64,000 bases of DNA from Methylocystaceae bacterium (GTDB lineage: Bacteria; Pseudomonadota; Alphaproteobacteria; Rhodospirillales; Terasakiellaceae): NCBI GenBank assembly GCA_013373205.1, contig JABXIG010000011.1, forward strand, positions 62,001 to 126,000. Reading direction: 5' to 3'. The translations under genes and the position numbers were made by a program. Below the pieces are notes generated by a model. It ran no database searches, had not been told where the DNA came from, and saw nothing but the letters and a program-made list of their open reading frames with translations. Below are positions 33,980 through 43,299 of this stretch, in pieces (position 1 is the stretch's first letter; each line of letters opens with the position of its first letter).

Positions 33980-36739
33980 ATGTTAGAAGATGCCAACTTG
34001 CATAACCCAAACTCTGCCCCGATTCGCATGCCAGCAACACCGGTTCTGGTCGCGCATGTTCGTTCTTGCGGATGGCTCAGTCAGGAAGGCGAGCTGGAAA
34101 CCCTTTCCCTGAAAGAAGGTGCGCGCCGTCTGTCCACCAGCGAAACCCCGGTTCTGGTTTTACATGCATTGGCAACGGCCCGGCGTTTGCGCTGTGGCCC
34201 TTTTCCCCGTCTGGATATTTTAGAACTTTTTGCCTTTACCCGTCCGGCTGAATTTTGTCTGCCTACACCTAAAGGCCTGTCCGAGGCTCTGGGGCTTGCT
34301 CGACCACACTCCATTGAAGATGAAGTCGAAACACTGGTTATGGCATGTCAGCAATTGTTGACGGAACTTCGCCAGAAATCCTCTAAAGATTTGCAGACTT
34401 TGGCCTGGGCAATGAAAACAGGCGGGTGGTCCTGGGGTAATATTGTTCTTCGGGCGTTGGGCGCAGACGGGGAAGATGCCCCGCACAGTGGGGCATTGCT
34501 GCGTTCTTTACAGGTGTGGCATCGTTTGAAAGAATGGGTCGAATCGGCCCCGCCGCCACAGCCGGGTCATCTGCCCGTTGAACCCGTTGAAGCGCGTGCC
34601 CGACTGGATCAGTTGCTGACAAGTGGGTCTGAAGAACGCGCAGAACAAAAAGATTATGCTGGATGTATTACCGAAGCCTTTCAGGCCCCCAATGCCAAGG
34701 CAGAACCCGCGATGGCTTTGGTCGAAGCCGGTACCGGGGTTGGCAAGACCCTAGGCTATATTGCACCGGCCAGTGTGTGGGCGGCGAAAAATCAGGGGGC
34801 AGTCTGGATCAGTACCTTTACCCGTAACCTGCAACGTCAGCTGGATGGGGAACTGGACAGGCTCTATCAGGATAAAAATGAAAAGAAGCGCAAGATTGTG
34901 ATCCGAAAAGGGCGGGAAAACTATTTTTGCCTGCTGAATTTTGAAGAAGCTGTCTCGCGCCTGCGTCTGCGCGCGGATGATGCCCCTGCTTTGGGGTTGA
35001 TGGCGCGTTGGGCCTTGGCCAGTCGGGACGGTGACATGATCGGGGGAGATTTCCCATCCTGGTTGAAGGAACTGTTGGGGGCGCGTCTGACGGTGGATAT
35101 GACCGATACGCGTGGGGAATGTGTCTATTCCAGCTGTTCGCATTATTCCAAATGTTATATCGAAAAAACCGTGCGCCGGGCGCGTCGTGCTGAATTGGTG
35201 GTGGCCAATCATGCCTTGGTGATGATTCAGGCAGCCTTGGGTGGGACCGAAGAAGCCATGCTGCCCACCCGGTATATTTTTGATGAGGGTCATCACGTTT
35301 TTGATGCGGCTGACAAGGCTTTTTCGGCGCATCTCTCGGGGCAGGAAGGGGCCGATTTGCGTCGGTGGCTGATCGGGGCAGAAGAAAGCAGCCGATCACG
35401 CGCGCGCGGCCTGAAAGCGCGCATTGAAGATCTGGTGGCAGGACGCGAAATGGAAGAAGCCTTGGACGGTATTATCAATGCAGCGCGCATCTTACCGGGT
35501 CCAAGCTGGCATCAGCGTATTTCCGGCGGGGAGCCCTATGGGGCTTTTGAAAGTTTTTTAGGTCGGGTGCGTCAACAGGTCTATGCCCGTGATATTAATA
35601 CAGGATCGCCTTTTTCATTGGAAGCCGCCATCCATCCCCCAGTGGAACATTTGTTGGAAGCCGCTGAACGTTTAAAGGTTGCTTTGGATAAAATTCGCGT
35701 GCCGTTACAGTCCCTGATGAAAGGGCTGATGGCCTTGATGGATGAAGAAGCGGATGAAATAGATACGGCAACCCGTCAACGTATCGAAGCCGTCTGTGCC
35801 AGTCTGGAACGGCGCGGGGTGCAACAGGTTCTGGCATGGCAATCCATGCTGGACAGTTTGTTTAGTGAAACCCCACCGCAGTTTGTGGATTGGTTTTCGG
35901 TTGATCGCATGGACGGGCGCGATATGGATGTGGGGATGCATCGTCATTGGGTGGACCCGACGTTACCATTTGTAGAAGAAGTGGTTGAAAAATCCCATGG
36001 GGTGGCGATTACATCGGCTACCTTGCGAGATGGCAGTGGCGATGACGAGGCAGACTGGAAAGTGGCAAGTGCGCGTACAGGCGTGTCCCATTTGGCAAAA
36101 CCAGCTGTTATGCATGCGGTGAAATCGCCTTTTGATTACCCCAATCAAACCAAGGTCTTTATTGTGGACGATGTCAGAAAAGGTGATATGGACCAGATGG
36201 CAACGGCTTATCGTGAGCTGTTTTTGGCTGCAGGCGGGGGCGGGCTAGGGTTGTTCACCGCTGTTAATCGTCTCCGCAGCGTTTATCAGAAAATTGCTGA
36301 ACCATTAGATCGCACAGGCATTCAGTTGTTGGCCCAGCATATTGATGCCATGGATGTGGGCACACTTATTGATATTTTCCGCGCCGAAGAAAGCAGTTGT
36401 CTTTTGGGGACGGATGCTGTGCGTGATGGGGTGGATGTGCCGGGCGATTCGCTACATCTGATCGTGTTTGATCGTGTGCCTTGGCCGCGCCCAACCATTT
36501 TGCATAAGGCGCGTAAACGATCTTTTCCCGGTCGCTCCTATGATGAGATGATTGCACGGCTGCGTATGAAACAGGCCTTCGGTCGATTGGTGCGGCGCAA
36601 AAGTGATCGCGGTGTGTTTGTGATGCTGGACCGCCAAACCCCCAGCAGAATGTTAGGTGCTTTCCCTGAAGGGGTAGAGGTCGTGCGCTGTGGCTTGGCC
36701 GAAACCATTAAGGGCGTGCATGAATTTTTGCACCCTTAG
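33980..36739 (+). CDS. dinG: DinG/XPD-family ATP-dependent DNA helicase with N-terminal extension
   Basis: About 919 residues. The helicase core has Walker A VEAGTGVGKTLGY (about residues 250-262), STFTRNLQRQLDGEL (motif Ia), and FDEGHHVFDAADKAF (motif II). Four cysteines in CLLNFEE and ECVYSSCSHYSKCYIEK resemble the Fe-S domain of XPD/DinG. The C-terminal motif VI is QAFGRLVRRKSDRGV. The first ~230 residues (with LDILELFAFTRPAEFCLPTPKGLSEALGL) may be a degenerate exonuclease-like domain. Start is set at ATG 33980; GTG 33947 and ATG 34028 are alternatives. It converges with the kinase gene and overlaps it by four bases. Confidence 0.86.
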   Translation: MLEDANLHNPNSAPIRMPATPVLVAHVRSCGWLSQEGELETLSLKEGARRLSTSETPVLVLHALATARRLRCGPFPRLDILELFAFTRPAEFCLPTPKGLSEALGLARPHSIEDEVETLVMACQQLLTELRQKSSKDLQTLAWAMKTGGWSWGNIVLRALGADGEDAPHSGALLRSLQVWHRLKEWVESAPPPQPGHLPVEPVEARARLDQLLTSGSEERAEQKDYAGCITEAFQAPNAKAEPAMALVEAGTGVGKTLGYIAPASVWAAKNQGAVWISTFTRNLQRQLDGELDRLYQDKNEKKRKIVIRKGRENYFCLLNFEEAVSRLRLRADDAPALGLMARWALASRDGDMIGGDFPSWLKELLGARLTVDMTDTRGECVYSSCSHYSKCYIEKTVRRARRAELVVANHALVMIQAALGGTEEAMLPTRYIFDEGHHVFDAADKAFSAHLSGQEGADLRRWLIGAEESSRSRARGLKARIEDLVAGREMEEALDGIINAARILPGPSWHQRISGGEPYGAFESFLGRVRQQVYARDINTGSPFSLEAAIHPPVEHLLEAAERLKVALDKIRVPLQSLMKGLMALMDEEADEIDTATRQRIEAVCASLERRGVQQVLAWQSMLDSLFSETPPQFVDWFSVDRMDGRDMDVGMHRHWVDPTLPFVEEVVEKSHGVAITSATLRDGSGDDEADWKVASARTGVSHLAKPAVMHAVKSPFDYPNQTKVFIVDDVRKGDMDQMATAYRELFLAAGGGGLGLFTAVNRLRSVYQKIAEPLDRTGIQLLAQHIDAMDVGTLIDIFRAEESSCLLGTDAVRDGVDVPGDSLHLIVFDRVPWPRPTILHKARKRSFPGRSYDEMIARLRMKQAFGRLVRRKSDRGVFVMLDRQTPSRMLGAFPEGVEVVRCGLAETIKGVHEFLHP

Positions 36740-39045
36740 TTTTCATTCTCTTCCAGGACACGCGTAATTTCTGCAAGTGTAGAGGCCACATCAATTGGTT
36801 TGGTGAGATAGGCTTTAAAGCCCAGCTCCCGTCCACGGTCAACTTCGCGCGGCATGGCATTTGCTGTTAGGGCAATGACCGGGATATCTGACATATCGGG
36901 ATCATCACGCATAACTTCAAAGGCTTCAAATCCATCCATGCCCGGCAGGTTGATGTCCATGAGAACCAGATCCGGTTTATTGCTGCGGATCAGTTCCAAC
37001 CCTTCTTCGGCTGTACCGGCTTCAACAAAATTTGTGCGTGGTAATTGGGTCAGAAGTTCGCGCATCAAACGCATATTGGCTGGATTGTCTTCAACATAAA
37101 GAATGGTCTTGTTGCCATCCAGACGCTTGGGCAGGTCGTCCAGATTGTCTTGTTTTTGCGGTTTGTCATGAATAATGACTTCATCGGAAAGCGGCACATC
37201 AACCCAGAAGGTACTGCCTTCCCCCAGTTTACTGTCGACACCGATTTCACCACCCATGATTTCAATCAGGTGTTTGGTGATGGTCAAGCCAATCCCGGTG
37301 CCTTCAATATCAGTATTTTCAGCATTCAGGCGATTGAACGGCTGGAAGAGCTGTTCAAGATTTTCATCTTCAATACCATAGCCTGTATCTGTGACCGTAA
37401 AGCGCCAGAAACCACGGGGCCCAGGAGAGCTGTCGAGTGTCACATTGCCGTTGGAAATGTTATATTTAATGGCATTGGACAACAGGTTAGACAGGACCTG
37501 TTTAAGACGTGTGAAATCCCCGATGACATAATTATTCGGTTCTTCCTGTCCGGTGCGGGTGATGGTGATGTTTTGCTCAGCTGCGTAAGCTTCGATCATA
37601 TCGACACATTCATTAACCACACTATCTGGGTCGATGTTTTCAATCGACAGGCTGATCCGTCCGGATTCGATCTTAGCAAGATCAAGCACTTCGTTAATCA
37701 GTTCCAAAAGCAGGTTTCCGGCCTTTAAAACATGTTCGATATATTCGGATTGTTTGTCCGATAACGGGTGGCGCTGATCCATCAATAATAATTGGGCAAA
37801 ACCCAAAATGCCATTCAGTGGTGTGCGCAACTCGTGGCTCATGCGGGATAAGAATTCTGATTTTGCCCGGTTGGCTTTTTTCGCATCGGTGGTTGCGGCC
37901 TGCAGTTCGTGGGTGCGTTCTTCGACGCGATGTTCCAGTTCATCGCGGGCACGGCGCAATTCACGTTCGGCACGTTTGATCTCGGTAATGTCTGTCTGGA
38001 TACCCACGCGTCCCCCTGCATGGGTCGGACGTTCACGGATCAAAAGATGACGGCCATCTGTCAGGGCGACTTCGATTGATCCGCTGGTATCCCAGTTATA
38101 GGCACTGCGTAGATCGTGGTAGGAGCGCCCAAAGTGGTCAACTGCAGGCACGACGCCGCGTTCAATATCCAATTCGATTAAGCGGCTATATTCGATACCC
38201 GGTTCAATATCTTCGTCGTTATATTCGTAGAAATCTTTAAACCGGGTATTGCACAAGACCAGTTGCTGCTGATTGTCAAACAGCACAAAGGCTTCTGAAA
38301 TATTTTCAATCGCATCTTTCACACGCGCTTCGGCTTCGACAGCGGTGTTTCTTGCAGAACGCAGTGCAGCATCGGTTTCCACCTGATGTTGCATCATGTC
38401 GTTGAAGGCGGTGATGACCTGACCAATTTCGTCAGACGATTCCCACTTAACAGCTTCAAAATGATCTGCAGCCTTGGCCCGACGGATCCCTTTCAACAGC
38501 AAATCAAGGGGCTTGCCGATCAGGCGTTGGGAGGCGACAAACGTTCCCCCCACCAGAGATGCGGCCAGAAGGACAAGAATGAAACTATCAAAAATAAGAC
38601 GTTCCAGAGCCTGATTTTTGACCTGTTCATCATCAAAGATCAAAATCAGTTTGCCGACTACTTCGTCGCGTTCAGAACCGGAGAAGATAATATCACGCGA
38701 AATTTTTAATTCATCGGACGTTGGCTTGATATCTTGTGGGCCGACATGTTCCAACACATGACCATAGTCATCCAGCAGTGTTCCGCTGATGAAATAAGGG
38801 TTGTTGGCAAGAGTGCTCATGGCCAGACGGATGGATTGTTCGTCAAAATTCCAGACCGGAACGGACAGGGTTGAGCTTTGAAATTCAGCAATTTCCTTGA
38901 TCTGGTCATGCAGGCGTTTATTCGCATTGTGGTAATTGCGATATTCAAAAGCTGTAAAGAGAACGACCATACTGACGCCAACAACAAGCAGGTATGTCGC
39001 CAGTAATTTCGTTCTTAATGTCCATGTCCGTTTAGTTTCGGGCAT
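36736..39045 (-). CDS. Membrane hybrid sensor histidine kinase/response regulator
   Basis: A 769-residue protein. Two membrane segments (about residues 11-31 and 151-171) flank a periplasmic domain of 120 residues; then a HAMP-like linker (to about 225), a PAS domain (about 245-350), a coiled linker (360-390), HisKA with MSHELRTPLNG and H404, a HATPase_c domain with TGYGIEDE and GTGIGLTITKHL, and a C-terminal receiver (about 640-760, DLVLMDINLPGMDG). It senses something outside the inner membrane; no output regulator is adjacent. It lies directly before the sulfur-oxidation genes on the opposite strand, so a regulatory link is possible but unproven. Confidence 0.92.
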   Translation of the reverse strand: MPETKRTWTLRTKLLATYLLVVGVSMVVLFTAFEYRNYHNANKRLHDQIKEIAEFQSSTLSVPVWNFDEQSIRLAMSTLANNPYFISGTLLDDYGHVLEHVGPQDIKPTSDELKISRDIIFSGSERDEVVGKLILIFDDEQVKNQALERLIFDSFILVLLAASLVGGTFVASQRLIGKPLDLLLKGIRRAKAADHFEAVKWESSDEIGQVITAFNDMMQHQVETDAALRSARNTAVEAEARVKDAIENISEAFVLFDNQQQLVLCNTRFKDFYEYNDEDIEPGIEYSRLIELDIERGVVPAVDHFGRSYHDLRSAYNWDTSGSIEVALTDGRHLLIRERPTHAGGRVGIQTDITEIKRAERELRRARDELEHRVEERTHELQAATTDAKKANRAKSEFLSRMSHELRTPLNGILGFAQLLLMDQRHPLSDKQSEYIEHVLKAGNLLLELINEVLDLAKIESGRISLSIENIDPDSVVNECVDMIEAYAAEQNITITRTGQEEPNNYVIGDFTRLKQVLSNLLSNAIKYNISNGNVTLDSSPGPRGFWRFTVTDTGYGIEDENLEQLFQPFNRLNAENTDIEGTGIGLTITKHLIEIMGGEIGVDSKLGEGSTFWVDVPLSDEVIIHDKPQKQDNLDDLPKRLDGNKTILYVEDNPANMRLMRELLTQLPRTNFVEAGTAEEGLELIRSNKPDLVLMDINLPGMDGFEAFEVMRDDPDMSDIPVIALTANAMPREVDRGRELGFKAYLTKPIDVASTLAEITRVLEENEN

Positions 39046-39345
39046 TTTGCTGTTTCCCCGCAGCGATAAACGTTGGTTTAAAAATTGAGTTTAAGTGCTT
39101 TGTTCAAAACTACAACTTGATTTTTTACCTTTGTGCCATTTTATACAATAATAAGATGTTTTAGCGTTAATGAAACCACTATTGCACTTGCGAAAAACAC
39201 ACGTGTCTTGTGTTCAAATCACATTGTACTGCAATCTTGGTGTGGTATTTATATTATAAAAACATTATAAAAAAGTATACTTAATTAGCAAATTTATATG
39301 TTATGAATAATATGTAAACCAATAAATTTAATAAGGGGGGCGTGT
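39046..39345. other. AT-rich divergent promoter region upstream of the sulfur island
   Basis: This 300-base gap is very AT-rich (particularly 39230-39330) and holds no gene. It should carry promoters for the kinase (minus) and fccA (plus). A TATACT at about 39277-39282 could be a -10 for fccA, but I find no clear matching -35. An ACACGTGT-type palindrome occurs at about 39199-39206. Confidence 0.5.
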
Positions 39346-39945
39346 ATGAGCCACGAAATAAGCAAGGCAAAATTGTTGGCAGTGGGACTGCTGGCATGGT
39401 CGTCTTTTTCAAACGGAGCCCTTGCCGAAATGGCAAGTGCTGAGACACTGGCTGCACCTTGTGCAGGGTGTCATGGGCCGAACGGATCAAGCTATGGGCC
39501 GGCAACGCCGACCATTGCGGGAATTACACAGGATTATTTCTTGTCATCTATGAATGATTATATCAGCGGAGAGCGTAAATCGACTGTTATGGGTCGAATC
39601 GCCAAGGGCTACAGTGCTGAAGAAATCAAAGTTATGGCAGACTATTTTGCGAAACAAAAGATCGTGCGTTTCCCGCAGGAAGTGGATGCTGCGCTGGTCG
39701 AAAAAGGCCGCAAGCTGTTCCAGAATTATTGCGAAAAATGTCATGAAGACGATGGTTATCTGGCTGATGGCATCGGTGTTATGGCGGGGCAAACCAAACA
39801 GTACCTCCATTTCATGGTGAATGATTTCTTCTCTGGTGATCGTGAATGGAGCAAGAAGCAGAAAAAGAAAATGCAAGCGTTGATGGATGATCATGGTCAG
39901 GAAGGCTATGACGCCGTTCTTGATTATATGGCCTCAAAGAAATAA
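39346..39945 (+). CDS. fccA: Diheme cytochrome c, FccA/SoxE-type sulfide dehydrogenase subunit
   Basis: A 199-residue exported protein: signal peptide to about residue 27 (ending GALA), then two c-type heme motifs, CAGCH (about residues 39-43) and CEKCH (about 130-134). Its directly following neighbour is an FCC-type flavoprotein, so it is most likely the diheme cytochrome of flavocytochrome c sulfide dehydrogenase, receiving electrons from FAD. A very good ribosome site (AAGGGGGG) precedes the ATG. Alternative: a generic c-type cytochrome of the sox cluster (SoxE). Confidence 0.8.
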   Translation: MSHEISKAKLLAVGLLAWSSFSNGALAEMASAETLAAPCAGCHGPNGSSYGPATPTIAGITQDYFLSSMNDYISGERKSTVMGRIAKGYSAEEIKVMADYFAKQKIVRFPQEVDAALVEKGRKLFQNYCEKCHEDDGYLADGIGVMAGQTKQYLHFMVNDFFSGDREWSKKQKKKMQALMDDHGQEGYDAVLDYMASKK

Positions 39946-39963
39946 GGAAGGGAGACTTATAAA

Positions 39964-41268
39964 ATGACGAAATTTAATCGCCGGAGTTTCCTCCAGTTAA
40001 CAGGGGCGGCAGCTGTTACAGGTGCTGCTGTTATGGGCGCACCAAGCATTGCAAAAGCTGCGGGCAAAAAAGTTGTGATCGTGGGCGGTGGCCCGGCTGG
40101 CGCAACAGTTGCCAATTATCTGCGCATGATGGATATGTCCATTGAAGTCACCTTGATCGAAGCCAACAAAAATTACTATACTTGCTTTATGAGCAATGAA
40201 GTCCTGGGCGGTAAACGTTCTATGGACGGGATCCGTCAGGATTACACCGGCCTTGAAAAAGCAGGTGTCAAAGTCGTTTATGATATGGTTACCGGCATTG
40301 ACGGGGCGAAAAAGAAAGTCATGACCAAGGGCGGTCAGACGTTTGAATATGATCGTTGTGTTGTTGCACCAGGTGTAGATTTCAAGTTTGACAAATATGA
40401 AGGCCTGGATGCCGAGGTGGCGGAAACGAAAATTCCACATGCCTGGAAAGCTGGTCCGCAAACGGCACTGCTGCGCAAACAGATTGAAGCCATGCCTGAC
40501 GGTGGTGTGTTCACCATGGTGGCTCCACCCAATCCGTTTCGCTGCCCCCCTGGACCGTATGAACGTGTTAGTCTGATTGCGAATTATTTCAAAAAGCACA
40601 AACCTAAATCCAAGATTTTGATTGTGGATCACAAGGATAAATTCTCCAAGCAGGGACTCTTTACCCAGGCGTGGAAAAAGTTTTATGGCTTTGGCACCGA
40701 TAATTCCATGATCGACTGGATGAAGGGAACCGACGTCGGGACCATCACGGGGGTCGATGTGGATGGCATGGCTGTGACCACTGACTTTGAAGAATATAAA
40801 GGCGATGTGATCAACTTTATTCCGGCGCAAAAAGCAGGACCAATCGCTTTTGCAGCAGGTCTGACTGATGATACGGGCTGGTGTCCTGTCGATAAGGTCA
40901 GCTTTGAATCGAAAATGGTGCCGGGTATTCACGTTCTGGGTGATGCGGCCATTGCAACCAAAATGCCGAAATCCGGTTATGCGGCCAATTCACAAGGTAA
41001 AGTGACGGCTTCTGCCATTGCAGCCGCCTTGAATGGCAAGACACAGGGTGTGCCGTCTTATGTGAATACTTGTTATTCCATCGCGGCAGATGACTGGGCT
41101 TTCTCGGTTGCTGCTGTCTATAAATATGACAAGGAACAAGACATTATCGCTGGCGTTAAAGGCGCAGGCGGTTTGTCACCTATGGATGCCTCGGCTGAAG
41201 ATCGTAAGCGCGAAGTTGCTTATGCCTACAGCTGGTACAACAATATCTGTAAAGATATCTGGGGCTGA
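39964..41268 (+). CDS. fccB: FccB/SoxF-type flavoprotein, sulfide dehydrogenase FAD subunit
   Basis: A 434-residue protein with a Tat signal (RRSFLQLTGAAAVTGAAVMG at residues 6-25, giving export of a folded FAD protein). An FAD Rossmann motif VVIVGGGPAGATVANYL starts at about residue 36. CP/CPPGPYE (PFRCPPGPYERV) and the C-terminal GDAAIATKMPKSGYAANSQGK are hallmarks of the flavocytochrome c sulfide dehydrogenase flavoprotein. It would oxidise sulfide (or sulfur-carrier thiols) and pass electrons to the diheme cytochrome upstream. It follows fccA by 18 bases and is followed by a terminator-like stem. Confidence 0.87.
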   Translation: MTKFNRRSFLQLTGAAAVTGAAVMGAPSIAKAAGKKVVIVGGGPAGATVANYLRMMDMSIEVTLIEANKNYYTCFMSNEVLGGKRSMDGIRQDYTGLEKAGVKVVYDMVTGIDGAKKKVMTKGGQTFEYDRCVVAPGVDFKFDKYEGLDAEVAETKIPHAWKAGPQTALLRKQIEAMPDGGVFTMVAPPNPFRCPPGPYERVSLIANYFKKHKPKSKILIVDHKDKFSKQGLFTQAWKKFYGFGTDNSMIDWMKGTDVGTITGVDVDGMAVTTDFEEYKGDVINFIPAQKAGPIAFAAGLTDDTGWCPVDKVSFESKMVPGIHVLGDAAIATKMPKSGYAANSQGKVTASAIAAALNGKTQGVPSYVNTCYSIAADDWAFSVAAVYKYDKEQDIIAGVKGAGGLSPMDASAEDRKREVAYAYSWYNNICKDIWG

Positions 41269-41282
41269 TCCAAGACGAAAAG

Positions 41283-41320
41283 AGAGACAGTTTTTCTTGG
41301 GAAGAAAGGCTGTCTCTTTT
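41283..41320 (+). terminator. Stem-loop after fccB
   Basis: AGAGACAG (41283-41290) pairs with CTGTCTCT (41310-41317), with further A/T pairing outside the core (GAAAA/TTTTC). It separates fccAB from the NapC-like gene; readthrough is possible since all genes have the same direction. Confidence 0.7.
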
Positions 41321-41396
41321 CATAAAAATCAGAAACGGCGCGCAATATAACAGCAACAAAAGGGGCACCTGCGTGTCAGCTGGGAGATAAACAACT

Positions 41397-41939
41397 GTGT
41401 TCAAATGGTTGAAGAAAAGTGGTGTCAAACTAGCACTGGCTATAGGGTCTGTGACGACATTGATGGCCATTATCGTTGGGGGTGTGGTCATTGAGGGGAC
41501 AAATTCGCTGGAATTTTGTGTGTCCTGTCATTCCATGGAACAGACGGTCTATCAGGAATATAAAAAGAGCCTGCACTACAAGAATGAATATGGCGTGCGC
41601 GTGGAATGTCCCGATTGCCATGTCCCTCAGGTCTATCCTGACAAGTTGATCGCCAAGGTGATTGCGGCCAAGGATGTGTTGCATGAAATTCTAGGGACCA
41701 TTGATACCAAAGAAAAATTTGAAACCCATCGCCTGCGCATGGCTGAACGGGTTTGGGCCAAGATGGAAGCTACAGAATCGCGTGAATGTCGTAACTGCCA
41801 TTCATTCGATGCAATGGATTTGGAAGAAATGGGCCGTCGGGCACAGCGCAAACATCCCCAAGCCATGCAGGATGGCAAGCATTGTATCCAGTGTCACAAA
41901 GGTGTGGTTCATGAATTGCCAGAAGATTATGAAGATTAA
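41397..41939 (+). CDS. NapC/NirT-family membrane-anchored tetraheme cytochrome c
   Basis: A 180-residue cytochrome starting with GTG (ribosome site GGGAG ten bases upstream). One N-terminal membrane anchor (about residues 10-33) is followed by four CxxCH motifs: CVSCH, CPDCH, CRNCH and CIQCH. NapC/NirT relatives exchange electrons between the quinone pool and periplasmic cytochromes. Here the next gene encodes a soluble tetraheme cytochrome, so it probably links that protein to the membrane. Direction of electron flow (to or from quinone) cannot be read from the sequence. Confidence 0.87.
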   Translation: MFKWLKKSGVKLALAIGSVTTLMAIIVGGVVIEGTNSLEFCVSCHSMEQTVYQEYKKSLHYKNEYGVRVECPDCHVPQVYPDKLIAKVIAAKDVLHEILGTIDTKEKFETHRLRMAERVWAKMEATESRECRNCHSFDAMDLEEMGRRAQRKHPQAMQDGKHCIQCHKGVVHELPEDYED

Positions 41940-41959
41940 GACGGGGCCAGAGTGAAACG

Positions 41960-43282
41960 ATGATCGCACGATTTTTTAAACAATGCACAGTGGCTCTGTT
42001 GGTTTTACTGATAATACAAGGGGCACAAGCCGAAGAACAGGTACTGGACACTGATGCCTCCATCGCACGTGGCGGGCGCTTATATAATGATTGGATGATC
42101 GAACTGGATGATCGGGCACCGGAAAAAGCCAATCCGAATTTTACCAAAAAAACAGATGACATTGCCCAAAGCTGGCGTTGTGTCAGTTGTCATGGTTGGG
42201 ATTATAAGGGGGCGAATTCTCAAAAAGGGATTATGGGAAAAAGCGGGGCAAATCCAGCTGATATTGTTGCTGTGTTAGAGGATGACAAACACGGTTATCA
42301 GGAATATCTGGATCGCGATGACCTGCTAGATATCGCCCGTTTTATATCCCTTGGCATGGTTGATATGGATGACATGGTGGAACGCGCCACCGGAAAAGCC
42401 AAAGCCTATGGTCTTGCGCAACGTCCCTTTTTTGAAACGGTTTGTGCCATGTGCCATGGCGCAGAAGGCCAAAACCTGCCGGGTGTTTCCTTAGGGCGTT
42501 TTGCCAATCAACAACCCTATCTGACGCTTCATTCTATCTTCAACGGACATCCCGGTGCAGTCATGCCGTCTTTGCGGGCTTTTGATAATAAAAAGCTGGT
42601 GAAGCTTCTGGCCTATATGCAGACCCTGCCGGAAAATTCTTCGCTGGTTTCCATCGTGCGTGGTGGGCGTTTGTATGACAACTGGTTTATGGAAACAGGG
42701 CGCGACGTGCCTGAAGGCTTGCATCCGGCTTATCCGTCCTACCGAAAGGTGGAAGTGAAGGAAAAACAAACATGGCTGTGCATGGAATGTCATGGTTGGG
42801 ATTATCGCGGAAAAGACGGGCACTACAGTGAAGGTAAACATTTCACCGGGATTATTGGGATCACGGCCAAACAGGGTGCAGATGTAAAAGAGCTGATTAA
42901 AATTTTGCGCAATGATACCCATGGCTATGGCGCGTTACTTTCACGAACGGACTTGCTGGATTTGGCCAATTTTGTGCGCGAAGGGCAAGTGGATATGGAT
43001 GATTATATCGACCCCAAAAGCAAAAAAGCCAAAGGCAATTATCAGGAACATGCCAAATTCTATCCCACCCTTTGTGGCAATTGTCATGGGGTGAAAGGAC
43101 GTGCCATTCGCACTATGGGGGCATTGGGCCGTGTGGCGAATGATGATCCGTGGAAAGCACTGCACAAAATCTTAAACGGTCACCCGGCTGAAGAGATGCC
43201 GGCATGGCGATCATTGGATAAAGAAACAATTAAAGACTTGATGGGTTTTATTCAGGCCCTACCTAAAAAGAAACGGTCTTAA
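41960..43282 (+). CDS. Tetraheme cytochrome c made of two duplicated diheme units
   Basis: A 440-residue exported protein (signal peptide to about residue 24, ending AQA). Two homologous halves, about residues 30-225 and 230-435, each contain RGGRLY-(N/D)-W, a CxxCHGWDY heme motif, and a later CxxCHG heme motif: CVSCHGWDYKG, CAMCHG, CMECHGWDYRG and CGNCHG. Further repeated features are DLLDIARF/DLLDLANF, VDMDD, NGHP and MP-LR/MP-WR. It follows the NapC-like gene by 20 bases and precedes the YqeB-family gene by 17, so all three are one operon. I know no named family; an electron carrier in sulfur oxidation is inferred. Confidence 0.82.
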   Translation: MIARFFKQCTVALLVLLIIQGAQAEEQVLDTDASIARGGRLYNDWMIELDDRAPEKANPNFTKKTDDIAQSWRCVSCHGWDYKGANSQKGIMGKSGANPADIVAVLEDDKHGYQEYLDRDDLLDIARFISLGMVDMDDMVERATGKAKAYGLAQRPFFETVCAMCHGAEGQNLPGVSLGRFANQQPYLTLHSIFNGHPGAVMPSLRAFDNKKLVKLLAYMQTLPENSSLVSIVRGGRLYDNWFMETGRDVPEGLHPAYPSYRKVEVKEKQTWLCMECHGWDYRGKDGHYSEGKHFTGIIGITAKQGADVKELIKILRNDTHGYGALLSRTDLLDLANFVREGQVDMDDYIDPKSKKAKGNYQEHAKFYPTLCGNCHGVKGRAIRTMGALGRVANDDPWKALHKILNGHPAEEMPAWRSLDKETIKDLMGFIQALPKKKRS

Positions 43283-43299
43283 AAGGTAACAGGGACGTT

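Noticed and set aside
39997-40932. 311-residue minus-strand frame opposite fccB
   Set aside because: A shadow frame; no domain and fccB is clearly coding.
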